Assembly (NCBI GenBank): GCA_030737875.1
Contig: CM060926.1
Coordinates: 314,190,922 to 314,254,921, forward strand
DNA from: Allium sativum
Lineage: Eukaryota; Streptophyta; Magnoliopsida; Asparagales; Amaryllidaceae
Direction: 5' to 3'
Length of the DNA: 64,000 bases
Part shown: positions 12,861 through 21,125 of the stretch, piece after piece
Numbering within the stretch: the stretch's first letter is position 1
How the letters are laid out: every line of letters begins with the position of its first letter
Position numbers and translations under genes: made by a program
The notes under the pieces: model-generated
The model's input: only the letters and a program-made list of their open reading frames with translations
Told to the model about the DNA's origin: nothing
The model's database searches: none

Positions 12861-13936
12861 TATCAACAATGTTTTTGTTACCGTTATGGCTGATAAATTT
12901 ATGCTATCAAAGAATATAGTATAAGTATGAAGAGATTTTGTGTGCGATGATTTATTTAAAGCAAATGTTACCACTATTGTATTAAACAATTATATGAATA
13001 ATAATGAATCTTTTTCTTATATAGTTGACTCTTCCAACTTACGACATTATAGAGTAGACCATGTAAATTTTGATACACTTTGATACGCGCAAAAATTGTT
13101 CAATCTAGTTTCTATCCATTTGGCTTGTATATCTATAGTTATACATAGATCAAGAATAACATTTTCACAAGGACTGAAAATTTCGAGCTTTCAAGCGTTT
13201 TACTTTCTCATCGTCTCTTGTAATCAAAGCCATTATTAGAAAATCAAAATAATAATAATTTTTACAAAGTGAACGTAGATAATTTTAGATTGGATCATTC
13301 TAAATATTGCCTTTCTTCACATCTTGACCCACTTATACTTCCTCAAGTTTCATTTTAAAAACATGTGGTTAGCAAGTAATATTCTCTAATGTCAACCCTT
13401 AATTATAACTTAGAAATTGATTAAATTTTTAATTGGCACATGTAATAATTTTGTGATTTGAATTAGAATAAAAATTCAACATATTTTATGAACAAATATC
13501 TCATGCATTAGAGCTAATAATACATATAGAATTCTAATCCTTTTCCAAATAGAAAAAAAAGTAAAAGTTTTGCTCCATGTGTTCAAGATTAAACATGTAT
13601 GTACATACATTTAAATTTGCGTCACATGCATGAAACATGATGCATTTGCATGTTGTTTTCATATTTAGGGATATCCACGATGCCCTAAAGATTCGCCGTA
13701 CCAACTTCTGATATTTGCTACTTGTTTTTATCCCATCGATCGATGGTAGTAGTAGCTACTTAAGGACGTTGCATAGCTTATACTTTCGAGTATGGATCAA
13801 GCACCTGCTGCCATAATTAGGGCAACTTTACCTTTTTTTATCTTTGCATGCATTTTAAGCATTCCTATCAGATTTACTGCACAGTTACAGAGGGCAAAAA
13901 GCCTTTTTCCCTCCTCTTGGTTAAATACGAGTTTGT

Positions 13937-14091
13937 TGACACCATTTTAACGTGTGTCACCATGACACCACTAACGGTATTAGTGGTGTATGACTGAGAT
14001 TGCCCTCTGAATTTCTTCCGTTAAATCTCAGTCGTACACCACTAACACCACCGTTAGTAGTGTCATGGTGATACACGTTAAATAGTGTCAT
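13937..14091. repeat. 155-bp inverted repeat (MITE-like hairpin)
   Basis: Two arms of about 65 bp (13937-14001 and 14024-14091) are near-perfect reverse complements, for example TGACACCATTTTAACGTG on the left against CACGTTAAATAGTGTCA on the right, around a 22-bp centre. Such a compact palindrome is typical of a small non-autonomous DNA transposon (MITE) and could also fold as a long RNA hairpin if transcribed. I see no clear flanking target duplication. Confidence 0.7.
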
Positions 14092-15875
14092 TAATTTTCT
14101 CTTGGTTGGTGCATACATAATACATCTAAACAAACAAGCAACCTCTCTCGCATCTCCTCGAAACATGTTCTTAATTTCCTTGACCGTCTTTTTACGGTTT
14201 GATAATTGATATGACTGTTGATTTACGGGATGTTTTCTTTCTTATCCACACATACGTACGCTCTGTTCATTCACGTACGTTTCCTTTCCGATTTGATTAA
14301 CCCTTCCCTTTCGTTTGTACGTACCATGATTTGATCATACTGTGCAGTGCATGCTTTAAGCCTCAACCTTTGCTTCTTCCTCCCCCCCTTTCCCTTTTTT
14401 GCTTTTATCCATGTCTCTAAGCCATGCTGCTTACAAAACTTTGTAGTTCACCTCTTATTCTAATATTCACTTGAAATTCTATACAAGATGTTGTGCTGCC
14501 ACGCGAGACTATGTTACGTCTCTTTTTTGTAGTCACCTATTTGATTTCTTGACGTAGATCAGTTATGTCATTTTTTTTATTTTGAACACAATGATTTTAT
14601 TCTTTAAGTAGTGTATCATGTTTTGATATAAGATTCTCCTTCGTTAAATAAGAATGCTTCTTCTGCCAAGTGAAAAGTAGTACTTCATAAACTTTTGTAA
14701 TTTTACCGGTTAAATAGGTTTTCTGCCTCCAATGGCAACCTTCAAAATTTAACTTCTCCGTGTTTTCAATCTAGCTGGTCATTCATTCTACCAGCACTGT
14801 CGACCCTGACCTAGTGTCAGCTGTGCGGCTGCCCAGAGCCCATTAGGTCAAGGAGTCCATTAAAAAAAAATAAAAAAAATACTATATTACATTTACTAAA
14901 GCAAGGAGATATTTAATTTATAATAGAATTGTTGAAAAAGTAAATCTAGATGGTGAATTGTACATAAGCATGCAGAAAGAATTGAATCTAATGTGCTCTA
15001 TGAGATAATGCATGCTTATCATATTATCTTTTATATGACCTAATGAGCCCTATGGATAAAAACTTTATGAATTTGCTGAGACACGCAATTTTTTCAATGG
15101 AGATGCACAGTAGAAAAAAACACATTTTCATTTAACTTCAATTTCAAAAAAAAAAAAAATTAAGAACCCAAAATTTTCTTTCCGTACTAGACCTACAAAT
15201 ACTCAGGGTCAGCCCTATCTATCAGTCCCTGCCCATCACTGCCTACCGTAAACTATCATATCTATAGATAATGAAGATTTTACATAGGCTATTATTTCTA
15301 GCAAAATTTGAAGAATTCAAGTTAATAGCACCGAAGAAGAAAAAAAATCCTCCATAGAGTGATGCAAACAATGGTGATTCACACTACAAACATCTAGAAT
15401 GAATAAGAAGAATTCTCCGATACGGTTTCAAATCAATACTACTTTTCGACAAAGCAAAATTGCATCAAACAAATATTCAAGTTTTCCGCCTAAAACCCAA
15501 AATTTCATAACAAATAATTAATAAAAAAAATCTAACCTCTTAATCCAATGCAATCTCAAAGCTCCTAAGAAAAAATGTCAACCGATCCAAATAACAAATA
15601 AATAATCCACAAATTACCATTAAATACTCATTTTAGGGGATAAAATGCAGTGACAGTCAAGGATGATATTTCAGTCCCTACATCTCTGTGAAAATCTGAT
15701 AACTTTGATGAAAAAAGAAATGCTAAAATGATTGCAATTGACTCAATAAAAAGATATTAAGAAAATTCAGTTGTAATTTGGACCGTTATATCTCGTCCAT
15801 ATTATCGTGAAACATTTTGGAAGACTTCATACAATTTCTGCATTCATACCAAAGACAACTATGACTCCCTACCCA

Positions 15876-15880
15876 AGTTT
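15876..15880. repeat. Candidate target-site duplication of Copia-1 (left)
   Basis: AGTTT immediately left of the Copia-1 3' LTR. The bases right of its 5' LTR remnant are AGATT (44327-44331), a 4/5 match, acceptable for an old 5-bp duplication but not proof. Confidence 0.45.
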
Positions 15881-16755
15881 TGTTGGATGTCGATTTCGTC
15901 GCTGGTTTTCTTTATACACAAATCTCTGAGACACGATGTGGTAATCGCTATCCTAAAACAGTATTTGCTCTCTTTTTATGTGCATGAGTAACGACAAATC
16001 TGTTCGAAGATACAACAGAGCAGATATCGAATATCTTTTAATCAGCGTGTTTGCACAGACACGATGATTCGCTATCTTGGAATTGATCGCTGCAGTTATA
16101 GCCTGCAGAGCTATAACTCGTATAACTCACTCAAAAATTTGGCAGAGTCTCGAGGTATTTTTAATGGCAGAAAAGAAGAAAAGGAAGAAGAAGAAGAGGA
16201 ATGCGAGTTATAGAAAACTGAAATCGGGGAAGCCTATTTATAATAAATGAAGAGATGCAACCGTTTTCCAACGGTTATGGCTGTTTGAATTCAAATAGTC
16301 ACACCCATTGATTTGCAATAGTCCAGAAGCGTTGCAATTTCAAATGAACAGACGCGGCCATTTGTTTGCAACGGTTCAGAAGTGTTGCGAATTTTGAATA
16401 ATGAATGGGTGCATCCATTCATTAGGAACGACTCCGAAGCGTTATAAGTATGAAACCCGTAGCGTAAAAATTTCAACGGATCTACGCAAGCCCAATAACA
16501 TTTCGTGGCCCATCTGATCCCAAGAGCCCCAAGACCGATCTTTTGACATTTTAAATATTAATGTCCATGGATATGCACTTGCCTCATGCCATTGTCTCTT
16601 CTCTTTCCATCTCCCCTTTCCTTTTGATATAATATGTAATGTGTTTACATATATAGTATCAAACACACTTACATTTCATGATATGGGACAAATCAAATTT
16701 CTCCCCTTTGTGCTTTCCTTCTTCCTTTCTCTTTTATTTTAAATTTCCTCCAACA
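15881..16755 (-). repeat. 3' LTR of Copia-1
   Basis: On the minus strand it starts TGTTGGAGGAAATTT at 16755 and ends CATCCAACA at 15881, giving TGTTGGA/TCCAACA inverted ends; length is 875 bp. Most of its first half is repeated at 43983-44326, the 5' LTR remnant. It is preceded on the sense strand by a short purine-rich tract (GGTAGAGGAT, 16756-16765). A TATA box lies at 16235-16242. Confidence 0.85.
16235..16242 (-). promoter_or_regulatory. TATA box of Copia-1 LTR
   Basis: On the minus strand the sequence reads TATAAATAGGC, a good plant TATA box, located in the middle of the LTR as expected for a U3/R boundary. The equivalent region has been deleted from the 5' LTR remnant, so the element has lost its own promoter at the 5' end. 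Confidence 0.6.
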
Positions 16756-17232
16756 ATCCTCTACCAAATTTAAATAAATTACTCTTGTCATTTATATGCA
16801 GGAAAATTTGTGCATAAGTATAGATGTCTAACAGACTTGAATCTATACATAGTCAAAACTCATCAAAGTATATCAGGATGGAGTGGTTGACTAAGCATTG
16901 GACCATCGATCCTATATGATCTTACCGGATGTGATTATCACACACTCATTTTCATTTTATCCAGATAGTATATATGCTCGACCCGTGAATTGGCCTTGGG
17001 TCAATATCTTCTTTCATGAAATGCCCTTAGAGATCAAGCCAAAATCTCGCAGAAGGTGGCGCCACCTTCGTTGCATTCATATAGGTAAGTTTATCAGAAG
17101 TGCCTTATAACACACACCTCAACAGTATATATGTTATAAACCTATTAAGTTGTAAGCAGAACATCCTCTCTTCGTCATTATAAGTACCAAGCACTTTTCC
17201 TTAGAATGTATGATAATACTTAGTTTTTCAAA
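16756..17232 (-). other. 3' untranslated region of Copia-1
   Basis: This is non-coding sequence between the pol stop and the 3' LTR on the minus strand. It is the kind of long 3' leader-like spacer seen in plant Copia elements and ends in the polypurine-like tract next to the LTR. No gene is visible. Confidence 0.65.
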
Positions 17233-17361
17233 CTAAATATTATAGTGCTTCCAACCACAAACATATGAAGTACTTTTGCTCTTTGAACTCAAGATGACAA
17301 ATTTCTTTATTGTGTTGAGTTGAGTTTTCCTGCACTTTAAACCCATTCCCTGTGATGTTTT
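17233..17361 (-). pseudogene. C-terminal end of Copia-1 pol, displaced by the Gypsy array
   Basis: Read on the minus strand from the array edge, the frame that ends in RNase H at 37387 continues here with SQGMGLK, the usual Copia RNase H C-terminus, and stops at 17233-17235. Bases 17357-17361 (GTTTT) are one copy of the array's target-site duplication. Restoring one copy of that duplication keeps the frame open across the gap, so this is the other half of the interrupted gene. Confidence 0.8.
17357..17361. repeat. Target-site duplication GTTTT, left
   Basis: GTTTT directly left of array LTR1. It matches GTTTT at 37387-37391 directly right of array LTR3, so the whole five-part array behaves as one insertion into Copia-1. 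Confidence 0.85.
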
Positions 17362-17740
17362 TGTAACACCCCACTCCCGCTATGATCACTCACTAAGGGA
17401 ATGCCATAGCATCGGTGGAGTATTTTAGTGAATATAGAACAGAAAAATTACAACAAGACAGATATAAATAGTACTTGAAATTTTAAAACATCATCTCATA
17501 ACAGCGGAAGTAAAACATGTCTGGTTACATCATAAAACCACAATAAAGGTCAAGTACAATATCCATCAAAATAAAGAAGTACATAATCCCACTCTCATAA
17601 AATAGCCAAACAAAAGAAAAGATAACTGGATAACTGGAGCTTTACATCTATCCAAGCTCCTAAAGACTGGAACAGCAATCCGATCAAGCTCCACTACTGC
17701 TAGGATCCACCGTAGGACCTGAGGGTTGGGAAAAAGATAA
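17362..17740 (-). other. Foreign-subfamily terminal segment of LTR1
   Basis: This segment starts ACCCCACTCCCGCTATGATC, as at 61145, whereas LTR2 and LTR3 have ACCCCACACCCGCTATAGTC. It also shares with the 61145 LTR the block around 17630-17730 (GGATAACTGGAGCTTTACAT and the following ~90 bases), which is quite different in LTR2 and LTR3. The switch falls within the common stretch GGGAAAAAGATAAAAACAAC at about 17728-17747: the next difference (CAGGG versus CGGGG) already follows LTR2 and LTR3. Confidence 0.85.
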
Positions 17741-18594
17741 AAACAACAGGGTCAGACATAAGTCTGAGCGAGTCCTATAACTTTAACAATACAATCGTTA
17801 AAGTAACCAGAGAAGACATAAACTGATATACGGTAACATATAGGGATGAATGGCTACCCTAAGCAGTCAACTAAACGAAGATAAAGGATAAAGACGCATC
17901 TACCCTCCCTAAGGTAAATTACTAAACTGCACCACACCAGTCGTTCCTAACTTAAAGGTTGATCCCACCCAAGGACTTATAAAATTTACTAATTAGTACC
18001 TGCGTACCCCTAGGTGACCAAGTAGGCGCCACGGGGCCCTACAATCCACTAGGTGTACACACTACTTCCCATTCGATCGGCTCCCTAACGTAGATACCCG
18101 TGCTGGCCCCACCGTGGGATGTATCATTCCCCAATGTGGCAACCTGATGAAACTAAAGGTGCACGGCTTATATCTACTCGATGCAACAACGGCTTACCTA
18201 CCAGCCCGGGCCCACTCACGCATATGAAGCCCGTTGGACTTGCGTTGCCACCGCTAACCCGTTTGCCTCTTACAGTCAAGCCCAGTATGCGTGTCCCGTC
18301 CTCGACATGGGTCGAGCCCACAAAGATACGTATGGGTTACTGGTTGAAATGGGCCTCCACAAGCTACCCACCTAAGCTTGTCCCTTTTTCTAGTATATCC
18401 CACTTAACCCTTTAATCATGTTTTAATTACATGTTCTATTTTGGTTAAGTATTCTAATCGTATTTTCTATTGCCACCCAAGGCAACCACTAGATTTTCTC
18501 ATGCCACCCGAGGCACCCACTTAACCCCTCATGTCCCTCTACATGCTAATGTGGTTAAGTGTTTCTTAATTAATTAATTAAGAACGTAACCTTT

Positions 18595-18818
18595 GTAAAG
18601 ACCTCTCACATTAGACTGTCTTTTATGACCGCTGGTTAAGCCGGTTGGGTCCGGGCAGCCTTATGTCATAACAGAGTCTAACCTCGTGTCTTTACATTAA
18701 TTACGTATTTAGTTTGTGCCTAAGACCTCTCACATTGGGCTAACATTTGTAGCAACTGGTTAAGCCGGTTGGGTCCGGGCAGTTTTACGCTACAACTGAG
18801 TCCAACCTCGTGTCTTAG
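18595..18818 (-). other. Tandem hairpin pair in LTR1 leader
   Basis: There are two successive hairpins. The first pairs 18595-18602 with 18688-18695 (GTAAAGAC/GTCTTTAC), 18611-18617 with 18675-18681 (TTAGACT/AGTCTAA) and 18623-18629 with 18665-18671 (TTATGAC/GTCATAA). The second pairs 18720-18726 with 18812-18818 (CTAAGAC/GTCTTAG), 18735-18741 with 18799-18805 (one mismatch), and 18747-18753 with 18789-18795 (TTGTAGC/GCTACAA). Both loops carry the same CTGG...GCCGG...TCCGGGCAG core, and the internal loops carry CTCTCACA and CCTCG. The stems differ in sequence but keep pairing. The pair lies downstream of the TATA box, so it should be in the RNA leader. Confidence 0.8.
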
Positions 18819-19335
18819 TCAATTAATTACACCTAATTAATCACCCTCATAATTTTATATTAATTATCCCTAATTAATCAAGTTTTCTTAACATGGGTAG
18901 ACCTAACTTAATAGGTAAATTCCCATGGGGTAGACCTAACTCAATAGGTAAATTCCCAACACATAGTATGGGTACACCTAACCAAATAGGCAAATTCCCA
19001 TACTATGTTTATTTATTTTGTGTTATGCATAATTATATTAATTTCACACAATCTTATTAACTTATGCATTTAATTACCCCATCGTTCCCACGTAATTTCG
19101 TTCATGATATAACACATATAAAAGGTGTCAACTTGCATATGAATGAACATGTTTCAAAGGTGCCATCTTGCATATTAACAAACACATAACTTGCATATGA
19201 ACTTGCATAACATGTCACATAACTTGCATATAATATGTCACATAACTTACATATTCATTTTGCATAACAAACTTGCATATTAGCTTATAGACTTGCATAA
19301 TGTGTCATCATGAACTTGCATATTAATAAACATGT

Positions 19336-19565
19336 AACTTGCATATTTACATACATGTAACTCGCATATTAACAAACATGTAACTTGCATATAAAGAAAC
19401 ATGTAACTTGCATATTTACATACATGTAACTTGCATATTAACAAACATGTAACTTGCATATTAACAAACATGTAACTTGCATATTTACATACATGTAACT
19501 TGCATATTAACAAACATGTAACTTGCATATTAACAAACATGTAACTTGCATAGCATATTACCATG
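19336..19565 (-). repeat. 23-bp minisatellite in LTR1
   Basis: AACTTGCATAT-type units recur every 23 bp at 19336, 19359, 19382, 19405, 19428, 19451, 19474 and 19497, continuing to about 19565. Two sub-types (TTAACAAACATGT and TTTACATACATGT) alternate in threes, making a 69-bp higher-order unit. A 113-codon minus-strand frame across it is a by-product of the repeat. Confidence 0.9.
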
Positions 19566-19988
19566 AACTTGCATAACATGCATATGATTACATAGCCCAC
19601 AACTTGCATATTTAGCATCATGCAAACATAACATACATCATATTAAACTTGCATAAGCTTACATACTCAACATGCATAAACATAAGATTAATGCTAACAT
19701 CATATCATATGATTCAAAGCTCATTAACCCACATACAAAACCATAAATCTCATCACATCTCATCTAATTAGTTTACCAAAAGATCATCAAAGTGATAGAA
19801 ACTCACAACTAGCAACTTTGAACACCAAATGAAGAAGATTAAGATGCTAAGAAGGGATTAGAAGTTGATTAGAGAGTGATTAGTATGCAACCCTCTTCAT
19901 AAAATTAGTGGAGGCCATGAGAGCTAGCATTTTGCCATAGTTTAGTCACTAGGTTTAATTATGAATGAATTAGGGTAGGTTAGGGTCT

Positions 19989-19996
19989 TATTTATA
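19989..19996 (-). promoter_or_regulatory. TATA box of array LTR1
   Basis: The minus strand reads CTATAAATAAGACC, about 610 bases into the LTR. Placing the transcript start some 30 bases downstream gives a leader of about 2.6 kb of R-U5 that includes the minisatellite and hairpin pair. The same motif occurs at the same place in LTR2, LTR3 and the 61145 LTR. Confidence 0.65.
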
Positions 19997-20330
19997 GATT
20001 AGGCAAGTGTTTTAGGCCATAGGATTAACCCTAGATTCAATCCAAGCCATCAAAGCATGTCTTGGGGAAGAAGTCAAGTGTAGGAACCATCTAGGGCCTT
20101 TAGATTAAAGATGGACCATGAGAACCATTCAAATGCAAAATCTGCACTTGAGCGAATCGGCCCACGGGTTGACAGCCAAACACCCTGGATTAACCCCTAG
20201 TCGACCCAGCGGGCTCGGGTCGACTTCAAAAATCGGCCGGTTCGGTTATTCCCCTCTCCCAATTCGCTGTTTTGAGCATTTTTGCATATTTATTTATTAA
20301 ATTTTCAATTATATATATATATATATATAT

Positions 20331-20370
<40 letters not shown>

Positions 20371-20602
20371 ACACAACCCATTTCACTTAATTAAGTATAC
20401 TTTAATTTGGGAATTTTCGTGAAACTTCGCGAGGCCATATCTTGGTCATACGGACTCCGATTTTCGAAAACTCGGACTCTATTTCGCGTATTTTTCCGAG
20501 ACGAACGCAATGGCATAGCCCGTTTCCCTTGATTCCCATTTTAGAATTAAATTCTGCCTCGATTTATGTTATTACAGGTTATTGAAAATACGGGTTGTTA
20601 CA

Positions 20603-21125
20603 TTCTCCCCTCCTTAAAGGATTTCGTCCCCGAAATCTTCAAGTTAGGAAGAACGTATCCTACCATCCAATCATCCATCTACTCAAAGCATCATCCATGA
20701 GCAATCATTGTCCTTACAAGATTCTAAATGCTGGATGGATATATGCAAAAGTGTGTGTATATGTACTTACCTAATGCAAAAATCAGGCGGTTACTGATAC
20801 AGTAAACCTCCTTAATGCAAACCATGATAGTGCCATGCATCCAATATGTATGCGAAACCCTATTGACACATACAAATTTCTACATGCGTGCACAACCATA
20901 CACAAAAATGCATCATCCATATGATAACACAGCCATGATACATCCATCAATCTAACTACCACATCCATTTATGCAATATGCAACATGAAGTGACTGAGCC
21001 GATCTAGTGCCTAATGTGTGTGTATATGCATCCACGAGCAACCACTAGCAAACAATTGCATCCATATGCATCCATCAACCATAACATGTTTCAAACACAT
21101 GTCTCAACCATAGGTTTTACCCTAT
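20603..21125 (-). other. 3' untranslated region and polypurine tract, array copy 1
   Basis: This is non-coding sequence between the gag-pol stop and the 3' LTR. On the minus strand it ends CCTTTAAGGAGGGGAGAA (20603-20620), the plus-strand primer, directly against the LTR. Short CATCCA/ATGCA repeats occur through it. The equivalent in copy 2 is 28993-29515. Confidence 0.9.

Larger units (their letters stand above)
11470..15875. other. A/T-rich intergenic spacer
   Basis: There is no convincing gene in these 4.4 kb: open frames are short, in A/T-rich DNA and lack recognisable domains. The stretch holds a CACTA-like end at 12811, a 155-bp inverted repeat at 13937-14091, and several homopolymer A or T runs. 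It is probably older degraded transposon and spacer DNA into which the flanking elements inserted. Confidence 0.6.
17362..20602 (-). repeat. Array LTR1 (3' LTR, chimeric)
   Basis: This LTR (3241 bp) starts on the minus strand with TGTAACAACCCG at 20602 and ends GGGGTGTTACA at 17362. From about 17740 to 20602 it is almost identical to LTR2 and LTR3. The last 0.37 kb (17362 to about 17740) instead matches the LTR that starts at 61145. It contains the hairpin pair, the 23-bp minisatellite, an (AT)n run at about 20311-20368 that is longer than in the other copies, and a TATA box. Confidence 0.93.

Noticed and set aside
18119..18415. 98-codon plus-strand frame, present in all three array LTRs
   Set aside because: It is antisense to the element within the R-U5 region, and the diverged LTR at 61145 does not keep the same frame length.
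19280..19621. 113-codon cysteine-rich minus-strand frame, repeated in LTR2 and LTR3
   Set aside because: It is a read-through of the 23-bp minisatellite (69-bp unit) in the LTR and is not kept in the related LTRs at 40997 or 61145.
19970..20040. TTAGGG/CCCTAA motifs suggesting telomere-like repeats
   Set aside because: They are isolated copies in LTR sequence (GATTAGGGTAGG, TTAACCCTAGA), not tandem arrays of the plant telomere unit.
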